Below are positions 15,525-23,390 of a DNA stretch of 64,000 nt, piece after piece. The notes below the pieces were generated by a model. It searched no databases and had not been told where the DNA came from. It worked only from the letters and a program-made list of their open reading frames with translations. Source of the stretch: Bosea sp. Tri-49. Lineage in GTDB: Bacteria; Pseudomonadota; Alphaproteobacteria; Rhizobiales; Beijerinckiaceae. The position numbers and the translations under genes are program-made. The first letter of the stretch is position 1. Every line of letters starts with the position of its first letter. The DNA is taken from contig NZ_CP017947.1 of assembly GCF_003952665.1 (NCBI RefSeq), positions 186,001 to 250,000 of the forward strand, read 5' to 3'.

Positions 15525-15835
15525 TGCCATCCAGGTATTCAAGCTACCCCTCGAACGCTCCCGAGCGTTCTTGCGCCACGCCCGCACGATCCCGGCCAGT
15601 CGCGGCGCATCGCGAATTTCATCTTGGCCTGGTGGAATGCCGACGACCTCGGCGGCTTCGGCCTCGCCGACATCTTCGCTGTCGATCAGGCGATCGGACA
15701 GGACATGGCCTCGGTCTTCCCTGGCTCGCCGGCCGATCGGTCGCCGAGTACCCGGGTGCCTATCGTGCCGAGATCAGGGCGATCATCCGCCTCTGGCGAC
15801 CGGAGATCTGGGTGCGCGCTGCGCAGACGGCATGA
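15525..15835 (+). pseudogene. Frameshifted DUF7673-like element gene
   Basis: Pieces in different frames line up with a small element-borne protein: SRRIANFILAWWNADDLGGF, GLADIFAVDQAIGQDMA in one frame, then after an indel near 15715 LAGRSVAEYPGAYRAEIRAI and IRLWRPEIW to the stop at 15835. An N-terminal piece (AIQVFKLPLERSRAF) is in yet another frame, so at least two frameshifts are present. In intact elements this gene sits between parB and the next hypothetical gene, as here. Confidence 0.55.
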
Positions 15836-16228
15836 GCCTGTTCGCGATAACAACGTTGCGGCTTGGCTGGAACGCCGCGGGCGGTCGCGACGCGATCCCT
15901 GACGCTGTGTCCCCCTTCAAGTGGCCTCTCTGGTGGCCGGTCCCGCCGGCCCTCCCTTCGGCCGTGTTTGCGCTCTTAAACCGGCGGCCGGCCGCTTCAA
16001 GGCCGCGTTCCGCGCCGCTTCGCGGCCGGTTCGACCGCTCTCGGCAGGGCAGGTCCGCAGGCGGCACAGGGCCTACGCCCCGCTTGCCCGCAGACCTGCC
16101 CCGCTCGATTTGGCCGCCCCTAGCCCTGAAGCGTCCGTCTTTCCGCCGGTTTCGTTCGAGCGCGCCCGGAGGGAGGGCCGGCAGGGGCCGGTCCGCTTCT
16201 TCGGCACAACCGAAGGAAGGAAGCTCGC
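15836..16228 (+). other. Long GC-rich leader with inverted repeats
   Basis: About 390 nt with no supported gene. It contains GGCAGGTC near 16044 matched by GACCTGCC near 16092 with partly matching flanks, and other GC-rich palindromes. It probably acts as a structured untranslated leader for the downstream gene, as seen ahead of ardC and the DUF736 gene. Confidence 0.4.
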
Positions 16229-16810
16229 ATGTCCAGGACCGCTCCCCGCCCGACCGCCCGCGTCGTCCAGCTCCGCAAGGGCACGACCCTCGAAATGGCC
16301 CGGCTCGCCTGCCCGGATGCAGCGCAGGCCATCCTCATCGCAGAGAGCTTCGGATTGCCCGTGCTCGACAGCGATGGCATCCGCGACCTGCACGAGCGAT
16401 TGATCGTCGAGACGGCCGACGCGCTCAGGGAAGGCCTCGCCGAGCGCGCGATGCAGATCCATCTACAGCGGATCGTCGGCTCCTATGTCGGCTCCGCCCA
16501 TGGCGCTGGCCAGTTCTACAGCCGGGCCGTGAGCGAAGCACGCGACCTGACGAGCAAGCTCGCCAACGAGGCCCGCGACGACGATCTCGACGGACCGGTC
16601 GGCTTCGAGAGCGCTGCGCAACGCAAGCGCGAGTTCGCCGCCGACATGGGCGTCCAGGCCCACGCGCTTCGGATGGCGGCTGAGGGCGCGGTCGCGGCCT
16701 ATGAGCGGGTCGTCGGCGAGCACTGGAAGCCCTTCGAGCGTGCCGTCGAGAATCCGGGCCATGCCGTCGACCGCAAGGCGGCCGAGATGCAGATGGCGGC
16801 TTTCAGCTGA
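16229..16810 (+). CDS. Hypothetical protein of Rhizobiales integrative elements
   Basis: A 193-residue helical protein of unknown function. Distinctive parts are LACPDAAQAILIAESFGLPV, the central AMQIHLQRIVGSYVGSAHGA followed by GQFYSRAVSEARDLTSKLAN, and GPVGFESAAQRKREFAADMG. I recall the same gene as a regular member of this element type between parB/DUF7673 and ardC, but no activity is known to me. ATG with GGAAGG upstream. Two hairpins after the stop would end the transcript before the convergent VapC gene. Confidence 0.7.
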   Translation: MSRTAPRPTARVVQLRKGTTLEMARLACPDAAQAILIAESFGLPVLDSDGIRDLHERLIVETADALREGLAERAMQIHLQRIVGSYVGSAHGAGQFYSRAVSEARDLTSKLANEARDDDLDGPVGFESAAQRKREFAADMGVQAHALRMAAEGAVAAYERVVGEHWKPFERAVENPGHAVDRKAAEMQMAAFS

Positions 16811-16816
16811 GTCGCT

Positions 16817-16896
16817 ACGGGCGAGGCGGATGCCTCGCCCGTCTTCGCGCCAGCGACTGCGACAGGCCGGTCTCTCAAGAGGCCGACCTTTTTGTC
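16817..16896 (+). terminator. Tandem terminator hairpins
   Basis: First ACGGGCGAGGC/GCCTCGCCCGT (11 bp, GGAT loop, 16817-16842). Second AGGCCGGTCTC...GAGGCCGACCT (11 bp, one mismatch, TCAA loop) followed by a T5 tract at 16889-16894. Confidence 0.7.
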
Positions 16897-16902
16897 GTGC
16901 AG

Positions 16903-17370
16903 CTATCTCACTCGGCCGGCTCGCGCGCTGAGCGGAAATTTCGCCGGATCGTTATTCCACGGATCGAAGATGAGCGCGCCGGATGGCCGCGCATCCTTCA
17001 CGTTGCGGATGACTAGGTAGAGATCATGCTCGATCGCCGTAGCAGCGAGCATCGTATCGATCACCGGTGGTGGATGTCCGGATGCGCGCTTCACCTCGCC
17101 GGCGAGACGACCCCATCGCCGCACGACCTCGTCGGTCAGCGACAGGATTCGCTCCCCGAACCGCACTTCCAGCGCATCGCGCGCCGCGATGTATCGAGGC
17201 CGGTCGGCGTGATCGTCCGCAAGGTTGCCCTTGTCGTACTCGGCGAGTGTGAGAACGCTGATGTGGAAGAAGCGCTCGTCCTGCGCTGCCGCCCAGGACT
17301 TCACGGATGGCGCTCCCTGCGGATTGATCAGCGCGGCGACGACATTGGTGTCCAGCAGCCAGCCCTTCAA
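16903..17370 (-). CDS. vapC: PIN-domain ribonuclease toxin (VapC/FitB type)
   Basis: A 155-residue PIN toxin. The catalytic acidic residues are in LLDTNVVAALI (first Asp), the Glu of LTLAEYDKGN, and PPPVIDTMLAATAIEHDLYL (Asp); IRNVKDARPSG is the usual late N/D segment. VapC toxins cleave tRNA or rRNA. Its start overlaps the stop of the Phd-like antitoxin by 4 nt (ATGA), so the pair is translationally coupled in antitoxin-toxin order. Confidence 0.88.
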   Translation of the reverse strand: MKGWLLDTNVVAALINPQGAPSVKSWAAAQDERFFHISVLTLAEYDKGNLADDHADRPRYIAARDALEVRFGERILSLTDEVVRRWGRLAGEVKRASGHPPPVIDTMLAATAIEHDLYLVIRNVKDARPSGALIFDPWNNDPAKFPLSARAGRVR

Positions 17371-17669
17371 CGTTCGACGTCCCGTCCGCGATCCATCTCG
17401 CGCTCCAGATTGAGCCCGCCAAGATGAAGGCTTTCCATGAACTCGACGAACGGCGCCCGCGGCTTCTCCGGCACGAGGCGCTCAAACTCCTCGACGCTCA
17501 TCACGACGACAGCGTCGTGCCCGCGCACGGTCACGCGTTGCGGCCCGTTCTCGCGCGCATGCCGCACCACCTCGCTGAACCGCGCCTTGGCGTCTTCGAG
17601 CTTCCACCGTCCCACCGGGGTCTGGCGTCCGACTGCCTTCACAGTCTTCAGGTTCGCTTGCTTGGTCAT
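17367..17669 (-). CDS. Phd/YefM-family antitoxin
   Basis: A 100-residue antitoxin. The Phd fold is GRWKLEDAKARFSEVVRHAR, ENGPQRVTVRGHDAVVVMSV and EEFERLVP; the C-terminal acidic/aromatic tail with F-V-E-F-M-E-S-L-H would bind the PIN toxin. The short basic N-terminus (TKQANLKTVKAVGRQ) is an extension. A tandem 8-bp repeat and an 8-bp palindrome lie 10-32 nt upstream, a likely autoregulatory operator. Confidence 0.85.
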   Translation of the reverse strand: MTKQANLKTVKAVGRQTPVGRWKLEDAKARFSEVVRHARENGPQRVTVRGHDAVVVMSVEEFERLVPEKPRAPFVEFMESLHLGGLNLEREMDRGRDVER

Positions 17670-17680
17670 CGTCTCACACC

Positions 17681-17701
17681 TGGTCAGATGGTCAGATATC
17701 T
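17681..17701 (-). promoter_or_regulatory. Tandem repeat and palindrome, antitoxin operator
   Basis: TGGTCAGA occurs twice in direct contact (17681-17688, 17689-17696) and AGATATCT (17694-17701) is a palindrome. Located just upstream of the Phd-like start. Confidence 0.5.
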
Positions 17702-17744
17702 AGCACGGCGCGGGCGGTTCCGCCAGATTGCGGATGGCCGGACC

Positions 17745-17966
17745 AGAAAATGAGGGAACGTACCATGCGGCCCGTCCCGGGCGGTGGTCCTGCCGGGGCC
17801 GGTTGTTCGCGCAACGGCTTCGCCGTCCTCCACTGCGTTTCGGCCGATGACCACCCGCCGCGCGAGCGCGGGCGGATGGTCGGGTGCGCGACCCTCCTGA
17901 TTGCCCCGGCACCGGACCTCCGTGACCGGCCGCGATGGGCGCGGTCCCGAAACGGAGGACAAGACA
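17745..17966 (+). other. Structured leader of ardC sharing blocks with the DUF736 leader
   Basis: About 220 nt of GC-rich untranslated sequence. CCTCCACTGCGTTTCGGCC at 17827-17845 differs by one base from 20748-20766, followed in both by GACCACCC and later by GGCCGCGA(T/C)GGGCGCGGTCC. Common regulation is inferred. Confidence 0.5.
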
Positions 17967-18893
17967 ATGACGGCCAAGGATAGGGAAACGCGCTCCGACA
18001 TCTATACGCGCATCACCGAACGCATCGTGGCGGATCTCGAGAACGGCACCCGTCCCTGGGTCCAGCCCTGGAATGCGGGCAAGGCGAGTGGACGGATCAC
18101 CCGGCCGCTGCGCCACAATGGCCAGCCCTATACCGGGCTGAATGTCCTGCTGCTCTGGTCGGAAGCGGTGGCGCGCGGCTACTCGACGACGATCTGGATG
18201 ACGTTTCGCCAGGCGAACGAGCTCGGCGCCCATGTGCGCAAAGGCGAAAGCGGCGCGACCGTCGTCTATGCCAGCCGCTTCACCAAGACGGAGGTCGATG
18301 CCGCCGGCGGCGAGGTCGAGCGGGATATCCCGTTCCTCAAGGCCTATACCGTCTTCAATTGCGACCAGATTGAAGGCTTGCCCGATCACTATTACCAGCG
18401 CCCGGAGCCGCCGGCCGATCCGCTGGTGCGGATCGAGCACGCCGACCGCTTCTTCGCCAACACCGGCGTGGTGATCCGTCACGGCGGCTCGAAGGCGTTC
18501 TACGCGCCGGGCAGCGACAGCATCCAGATGCCGGAATTGCAGAGCTTCCGCGATGCCGAATCCTATGTTGCGGTCCTCGGCCATGAATGCGTCCACTGGG
18601 CGGGCGCACCGCATCGGCTGAACCGGGATCTCAGCCGCTATCACAAGGACCTGACAGAGCGGGCCCGGGAAGAGCTGATCGCGGATATCGGCGCCTGCTT
18701 CCTCTGCGCCGATCTCGATATCGTGCCGGAGCTCGAGCCGCGCCCCGACCATGCCAGCTATGTCGCCTCGTGGCTCAAGCTGCTCGATGGCGACCGCCGG
18801 GCGATCTTCCAGGCGGCTGCCCACGCCCAGCGTGCCGTCGCCTATCTCCATGATCTTCAGCCCCTGGCGAAATGCCGGCAGGAGGCGGCCTGA
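17967..18893 (+). CDS. ardC: ArdC-family antirestriction protein
   Basis: A 308-residue protein with an N-terminal ssDNA-binding ArdC domain (RITERIVADLENGTRPWVQP, then RPLRHNGQPYTGLNVLLLW) and a C-terminal zincin metalloprotease domain with the H-E-x-x-H motif in VAVLGHECVHWAGAPHRL and the downstream Glu in REELIADIGACFL. ArdC proteins protect incoming single-stranded DNA from restriction during conjugation. ATG at 17967 behind CGGAGG; the upstream in-frame ATG at 17901 lies in the leader and is rejected. Preceded by a long shared leader. Confidence 0.88.
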   Translation: MTAKDRETRSDIYTRITERIVADLENGTRPWVQPWNAGKASGRITRPLRHNGQPYTGLNVLLLWSEAVARGYSTTIWMTFRQANELGAHVRKGESGATVVYASRFTKTEVDAAGGEVERDIPFLKAYTVFNCDQIEGLPDHYYQRPEPPADPLVRIEHADRFFANTGVVIRHGGSKAFYAPGSDSIQMPELQSFRDAESYVAVLGHECVHWAGAPHRLNRDLSRYHKDLTERAREELIADIGACFLCADLDIVPELEPRPDHASYVASWLKLLDGDRRAIFQAAAHAQRAVAYLHDLQPLAKCRQEAA

Positions 18894-18930
18894 GACTTCA
18901 TACGTCCCCCCGTCGCGTAGTAGTGCCGCC

Positions 18931-20130
18931 CTACCGGGCAGGTAAAGCCGGCATCTCGCCCTGGCTCACGTGCCAGATCCAGCTATCCATCTCGGGCCGA
19001 GCGGCGATCATCTCCTCGAGCGCGGCCTCATAGGCATCGTCGGCGCTGGCCGGCACGACGAAGAGGGCGAGTGGCCGTGGCCGGTGCTGCATCAACAGCG
19101 CCGCCACGATCGGCTGGTCGGCTGGCGAGGCATAGCGCAGGCCCTTGATGCTCTGCTCGCGCGTCTTCGCCAGCACCTCGACGAGGCGTAGCTCCTGGGC
19201 GGATTCATAGGGGATCCAGTTCTGCGCCACGACCATCAACGCGATCTCCTCGACGATCGCGAGACCGGCGGCATTGAGTCCGAAGGTCGCGACCGTGATC
19301 AGGTGGGAGGCATCATTCGCCGCCCATAGCGCGAGCTCCGCTTCGAAGCGCGCCTGCACGCGGACCCAGCTCCTGTCGTCGAGCAGGAACGGAAAGCCGG
19401 GCAAATGCTTGACGATGAGCCGATGGCCGCCGCGCGCCGGCTGGAACTCCTTGACCTCCCCGACCAGCACCATGAGTTTACGCGGGCCGGTCTTCTGTGG
19501 CTGGACCGCGCTCAGCGCGGCGGCGCGCCGCTGCTCGATCGCATCCTTGTTCGCCGCGCGGAAAGGCTCGGGGATCAGCAGGACCTCGCTGAGCGGCGCA
19601 CCCTTCACCAGCATGGTCCTGGCTGCTTCGATCAGATGGTAGCGGACGTTCCACCAGTGGCGCTTGCCGGCCCAGGCCGAGGTCCATTTGGTCAGGCCGG
19701 CCTCGTTCCAGAGCAGATGCAGCAACCCGCGCAGCGACAGCCGGCGTGCCTCGCTCTTCACCGAGGTCGATTCCGTTGCGCCTGGCGTCGGCGCGGCCCG
19801 GCTGCCGGTTCGCGTCAGGCTGAACTCCAGCCGCAGAGCCGCCATGCCGCTCGCAGGATCGAGCCGGACGGCACTGCCCATCAGCGGGCCGAGTCCCGAC
19901 AGATCGACCGGCGGCTCATAAGAATCGCAGGTGGGATCGTGCTGGCCGCCGCTGAGCGGCATGCGTTTGACGACGAATTGCTCTCCCACCGCCGCGACAT
20001 ACATCGGGATGCCGGGCTCGCGGCACAGACACAGCGGGCGCATCCGATCGCGATAAGCCGCCGCGATCGCCGCCGGCACTGCCGGATCGTCTTCGGTCCG
20101 AATGCGTCCTGCGATCTCGAACCGGCGCAT
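18931..20130 (-). CDS. DUF1173 family protein
   Basis: A 399-residue protein of the DUF1173 family found on Rhizobiales elements. The N-terminus RRFEIAGRIRTEDDPAVPAA is followed by a Cys-rich turn LCLCREPGIPMYVA and HDPTCDSY, then SLRGLLHLLWNEAGLTKW and a long C-terminal domain with HLPGFPFLLDDRSWVRVQ. Function unknown. ATG at 20130 has AGGAGGAG 5 nt upstream; the frame upstream to 20418 is non-coding in appearance. Convergent with ardC (37 nt). Confidence 0.8.
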   Translation of the reverse strand: MRRFEIAGRIRTEDDPAVPAAIAAAYRDRMRPLCLCREPGIPMYVAAVGEQFVVKRMPLSGGQHDPTCDSYEPPVDLSGLGPLMGSAVRLDPASGMAALRLEFSLTRTGSRAAPTPGATESTSVKSEARRLSLRGLLHLLWNEAGLTKWTSAWAGKRHWWNVRYHLIEAARTMLVKGAPLSEVLLIPEPFRAANKDAIEQRRAAALSAVQPQKTGPRKLMVLVGEVKEFQPARGGHRLIVKHLPGFPFLLDDRSWVRVQARFEAELALWAANDASHLITVATFGLNAAGLAIVEEIALMVVAQNWIPYESAQELRLVEVLAKTREQSIKGLRYASPADQPIVAALLMQHRPRPLALFVVPASADDAYEAALEEMIAARPEMDSWIWHVSQGEMPALPAR

Positions 20131-20671
20131 CCATCTCCTCCTGGCTTGGCCGTCGAAGTTTCGCCCGGCCGGACCGGCGCTGCAACCCGAGCGGGTGGGT
20201 CGCCGCAAGGCGCGCTTGCCATGGCGTGCTCCGAACCCCGCCCTGGCAGCGGAGCTCGTTGGGGGGCGAGAGGCCTGCCATGCTTGGCGGCCCATCCGGG
20301 AGCCAGTCCATCCCGTCCGCGCTCGGGGACTGCCGATGCGGCGGCGGAAAGCTGCTTTGGTGGCGCCGGCGGAGATGCCGGCTCTCCCGATCTCAGAGCT
20401 CATTCGTTGCGCATCCACCCCCGGTCGTTGCGGCCCGGTGGTGCGGCATGACGTGGCTGGAGACGTCGGCGGACGGGCTGCGCAGAATCCGCACGGACAG
20501 TGCCGACAGAGCCAACGATCGTGTAGACGTCGGCGTATCCCTCGAACTCCACCGATGGAGAGCGGCCGGTTCGGGCCCCTTCCTGTTCGGCGTCACGGTT
20601 GCGCCCAGTTGCGGTCTCGATGGATTGGGTGTGACCGGGGGACGACTTTCGTCTCGATCGCCCATCCGCAA
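20131..20671. other. Region without supported gene
   Basis: About 540 nt between the DUF1173 start and a large inverted repeat. Long open frames exist on both strands, but they are GC-driven, rich in Arg and Cys, and lack ribosome-binding sites. The left part must carry the DUF1173 promoter. Confidence 0.4.
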
Positions 20672-20746
20672 CGGCCGGTCCCGGCTTTTTTCCGCCGGCG
20701 GCTGCACCGCCTTTGCATCGCGAAGCAAAAAAGCCGGGACCGGCCG
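20672..20746. repeat. 20-bp perfect inverted repeat
   Basis: Arms 20672-20691 and 20727-20746 are exact complements (CGGCCGGTCCCGGCTTTTTT on the left) around a 35-nt loop. A very stable hairpin with A/T runs on the loop side rather than outside, so it is not a standard terminator. Confidence 0.75.
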
Positions 20747-20747
20747 C

Positions 20748-20894
20748 CCTCCACTGCGTTGCGGCCCTAAGGACCACCCCATTGCGCAAGCGCAACGAGG
20801 ACCCCGGCGGGTGCGGGGTCGAGCGCCCCCGGTCTTTACACCGCCATCGAGGCCGCGACGGGCGCGGTCCGAGCAAACCGGAAAGGATCCCATC
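20748..20894 (+). other. Leader of the DUF736 gene
   Basis: Carries the conserved block CCTCCACTGCGTTGCGGCC, GGACCACCC, a small palindrome TTGCGC-AA-GCGCAA, and GGCCGCGACGGGCGCGGTCC, in the same order as the ardC leader. Confidence 0.5.
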
Positions 20895-21206
20895 ATGGCT
20901 GTCATCGGCGAATTCAAGAGCAACGGCAACGGCATCGTCGGCAACGTCCGCACCCTCAGCGTCCGCTTCCAGGCCCGCCTGCTCCCGATCGAGCGTGTCT
21001 CGCGCGACGCCCCGGACTTCCGCGTCACCGGCAACGGCGCCGAGGTCGGCGCGGGCTGGAATGCGGTCTCCGGCGACGGCGAGCCCTACATCTCGCTCAA
21101 GCTCGACGATCCGAGCTTCAACGCTCCGATCACCGCGGCACTCTGGCCGGGCGAGACTGAAGGGAACTACACCCTGATCTGGAACCGCCCGAAGCGGGAG
21201 GCCTGA
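20895..21206 (+). CDS. DUF736 family protein
   Basis: A 103-residue DUF736 protein: MAVIGEFKSNGNGIVGNVRT, ARLLPIERVSRDAPDFRV, then ISLKLDDPSFNAPITAALWP and a final LIWNRPKR. It is among the most conserved small genes of Rhizobiales conjugative elements and plasmids; function unknown. ATG at 20895 behind GGAAAGG. Ends 16 nt before a strong terminator, so it is a single-gene transcript with a long structured leader. Confidence 0.88.
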   Translation: MAVIGEFKSNGNGIVGNVRTLSVRFQARLLPIERVSRDAPDFRVTGNGAEVGAGWNAVSGDGEPYISLKLDDPSFNAPITAALWPGETEGNYTLIWNRPKREA

Positions 21207-21221
21207 TCCCCACCGCGAACG

Positions 21222-21250
21222 AGCCCCGCCGTCCCGGCGGGGCTTCTTCA
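21222..21250 (+). terminator. Terminator of DUF736 gene
   Basis: AGCCCCGCCG/CGGCGGGGCT with TCC loop and TCTTC tail. Confidence 0.75.
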
Positions 21251-21603
21251 TGCCAGCGATGGCGACGGACGACGCCACGCCGCCAACCCGCAAAGCAGGT
21301 CCCGGTTCGCCGATGGACCGCCTTTTCGTGTGTCGAAGCCGAAGGCCGGCATCGAGCCGGCCTTCGGCTTTCTGGTGCTGACCGGAGCCCAAAAAATCTG
21401 CTCAGATCGTCAAAGGATGCCATGCCGGCCCGAAGGCCCCAAGGACGAGCGGTGCCCCCAATTTTGCCGCCGACCGCTGCCGCGCCCATCGACAAAATCG
21501 GCTCCCCCACTCGCCGCCTGCGGCGGTCGCTGTGCGATCCCTGACCCCTTCGGCCCACCATAACTGCCGGCGTCGTCTTTCACACTCAATCGAGGAGATG
21601 ACG
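21251..21603. other. Non-coding stretch with a second hairpin
   Basis: About 350 nt. It contains AAGCCGAAGGCCGGC at 21336-21350 and its perfect complement at 21356-21370 (15 bp, ATCGA loop, TCT after). No gene is supported; frames such as the one reading through the hairpin look like palindrome artefacts. Confidence 0.6.
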
Positions 21604-21768
21604 ATGACGATCGAACAGCACATCGAGGAACTGCGCGCCGAACTGCGGGATGCAACCGACCGCACCGAGCGTCGTCAGATCGAGGCGGAGCTGGAGTTCG
21701 CGCTGGCCGAGCGCGAAGTCATGCTGGCCGAAGCCGAGGGCCGCTACAGCAGCGAGCCTCCCTTCTGA
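21604..21768 (+). CDS. Small helical hypothetical protein
   Basis: A 54-residue highly charged protein, almost entirely helical (IEQHIEELRAELRDATDRTE, RRQIEAELEFALAEREVM), possibly a coiled coil. GAGGAG ends 6 nt before the ATG at 21604; an ATG two codons earlier would touch the Shine-Dalgarno. Small proteins of this type occur next to DUF736 in related elements. Function unknown. Confidence 0.65.
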   Translation: MTIEQHIEELRAELRDATDRTERRQIEAELEFALAEREVMLAEAEGRYSSEPPF

Positions 21769-21800
21769 GGAGGCGTCGCGCTGCTGGCGCGCTCGCGGTC

Positions 21801-22079
21801 TCAGCCGTTGAGCGCGTCCTTCACGGCCTTCGCCGGCGTGAAGGTCAGCTTCTTCGATGCGGCGACTTTGATGGTAGCGCCGGTCGACGGGTTGCGTGCC
21901 TCTCGCGCTGGCTTGTCCTTCACCTTGAACTTGCCGAAGCCAGGAATATTCGTCTCGGCCCCGCCCTTCGCAGCCTCGGCGATCTGCCGGAACACGCTCT
22001 CGACGATAGCCTTCGCTTGCGCCTTCGTCAGCTTCTGCTCGCCGGCGATCGTGTCGGCAATCTCGGTCGCTGTGGTCAT
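21801..22079 (-). CDS. HU/IHF-family DNA-binding protein
   Basis: A 92-residue histone-like protein. The dimer helices (KLTKAQAKAIVESVFRQIAE), the turn GAETNIPGFGKFKVKDKPAR, and the DNA-intercalating arm with R-N-P-S-T-G (AREARNPSTGATIKVAASKK) are complete. It would bend DNA, perhaps in element recombination or transfer complexes. ATG at 22079; downstream is the end of the small helical gene on the other strand (32 nt). Confidence 0.9.
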   Translation of the reverse strand: MTTATEIADTIAGEQKLTKAQAKAIVESVFRQIAEAAKGGAETNIPGFGKFKVKDKPAREARNPSTGATIKVAASKKLTFTPAKAVKDALNG

Positions 22080-22429
22080 GGAAGAAGGATCCTGTGACGT
22101 TGATGATCTCGCCGAGTATCGCAGTCGGTGCGCGGCGACGGAAAGGCGAAGAATACCGTGTCGCTCGCTATCCCCCGGAATTTCTCGATGTCGCCCACTC
22201 TCGACGTCGCCAGTCGGGCTGAATTCCCCTCATCCGCTGCCTTTTTTGAGGCACCAATCTCGCACCACGGCTGTTTCGGCGTCACGAATGGTGGGGCGAA
22301 CAGGTCTGGGCGAGCCCTTTGGGGACAGCTCTACTCGCGACAGGGCGCTCCCGGAGCTCGCAAGCGGTCTCCGCGCCTGCGCGTGACGATCCTCTCGCGG
22401 CGCTCGGCTCCAGCGCGGAATTTCCGAAC
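22080..22429. other. Region between HU and XRE genes
   Basis: About 350 nt holding the HU promoter. No gene supported; GCC-TTTTTT-GAGGC near 22240 is a weak hairpin that could end the XRE transcript on the minus strand. Confidence 0.4.
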
Positions 22430-22798
22430 CTATGACGGGAGCTTGCGTGACCGTGTTTCACGCGCGAGCGTGCGCTGAGCCCGGTTCTTCTTGGCGATGG
22501 CGGAACTCAGATCGTCGTAGTCGACCCCGCCCTTCTGCAACGCCCGGCGAGCGTCGTCGACTTCGAAGCCGAGAAGCTCGAACACCGTCATATTCAGGCT
22601 CGAGGCGAGGCGTTCGAGCGTCTTCAGAGTCGGATTCCCGATACCACGGAGCAGTTGGTAATAGGTCTGGCGCGCGAGGCCTGTCTTCGGCAGAAGCGCT
22701 TCCATGCCGCCGTTCTCGATTTCGAGCTGCTGCAGCCGGATCGCAATCATTTCATTGAGGATCGAGTGATCGATCGGCTGGGGTTTGCGAACGGGCAT
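22430..22798 (-). CDS. XRE-family regulator of the partition/mobilisation locus
   Basis: A 122-residue Cro/cI regulator: an N-terminal extension (VRKPQPIDHSILNEMIAIRL), a helix-turn-helix LPKTGLARQTYYQLLRGIGN with PTLKTLERLASSLNMTVFEL, and a charged C-terminus. Its upstream sequence contains a 15-nt motif repeated, with one mismatch, upstream of parA, so it may repress both itself and parA. Located downstream of and co-oriented with parA and its partner. Confidence 0.8.
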   Translation of the reverse strand: MPVRKPQPIDHSILNEMIAIRLQQLEIENGGMEALLPKTGLARQTYYQLLRGIGNPTLKTLERLASSLNMTVFELLGFEVDDARRALQKGGVDYDDLSSAIAKKNRAQRTLARETRSRKLPS

Positions 22799-22864
22799 CG
22801 GGTATCGGGGGGCAGGTTGGCGGTCACGATTCCCGGGACGATATATCAGGTCCCAACATTCAGG

Positions 22865-22879
22865 ATAATAGACATTAGA
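22865..22879. promoter_or_regulatory. Shared operator motif, XRE copy
   Basis: ATAATAGACATTAGA, 67 nt upstream of the XRE start; 14 of 15 bases match the copy at 24136-24150 ahead of parA. On the minus strand it includes TATTAT, a possible -10. Confidence 0.55.
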
Positions 22880-22975
22880 GGAATCCAGAGAAAGCCCGTT
22901 GATTGCGCCGGCTTGCCCGTGCCAGCGTTCGGCCGGTTCAACCCTCGCGATGCTGACGATACTCGTCGGCCAGTC

Positions 22976-23389
22976 TTATGTCGGAGGCAGGCGCCCGACC
23001 CGACGGAGATGGTCATACAAAATCCGATCGATCACGCGCAGCGGGTGCGTGCGCTCCTCGGCGGCGAGCTGGCGAAGGACGAGATCGATCGCGTCCGGCA
23101 GCCGCAACGCGTAAGGCCTGGATGATGAGCGTTCGCCATAGGCCTCGAACGGGTTCCGCTCGGCTTTTGGTCGCATCGGTCGCCGTCCAGGCGCTTCGGC
23201 ATTGTTGTGTCGACGCGGCAAGGCGTTGTGAGGCGCAGGATCACCAGCGCCGCGGTCGTCATAAGCGGGCGTCACGACCACAGGTCTTGGAGACGCCTCA
23301 GGGCTCGATGCGGCAACACGCTGCGGTCGGAATGCGTCGCGGGGCAGGGCAGGCCGCTCCGGCTTGCTGTCGGAATCGGGGCCGCTCAT
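22976..23389 (-). CDS. ParA-linked DNA-binding partner, putative
   Basis: A 137-residue protein starting 1 nt after the parA stop (TGAGATG), so tightly coupled. The first 85 residues are Pro/Arg-rich and probably disordered; the C-terminal 50 (RPYALRLPDAIDLVLRQLAA, EERTHPLRVIDRILYDHLRR) could be a ribbon-helix-helix or similar DNA-binding fold. Position directly after a single-domain ParA is where a centromere-binding ParG/ParB-like partner is expected; that function is inferred from context. Confidence 0.6.
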   Translation of the reverse strand: MSGPDSDSKPERPALPRDAFRPQRVAASSPEASPRPVVVTPAYDDRGAGDPAPHNALPRRHNNAEAPGRRPMRPKAERNPFEAYGERSSSRPYALRLPDAIDLVLRQLAAEERTHPLRVIDRILYDHLRRVGRLPPT

Positions 23390-23390
23390 C

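Noticed and set aside
20226..20894. Upstream in-frame extension of the DUF736 gene
   Set aside because: Crosses the 20-bp inverted repeat and leader blocks; DUF736 proteins start at the ATG at 20895 with a proper Shine-Dalgarno.
21330..21563. 77-codon frame with a K-A-G-I-E-P-A-F-G-F start
   Set aside because: Read-through of a perfect hairpin; this type of frame recurs from palindromes in such genomes and is not a protein family.
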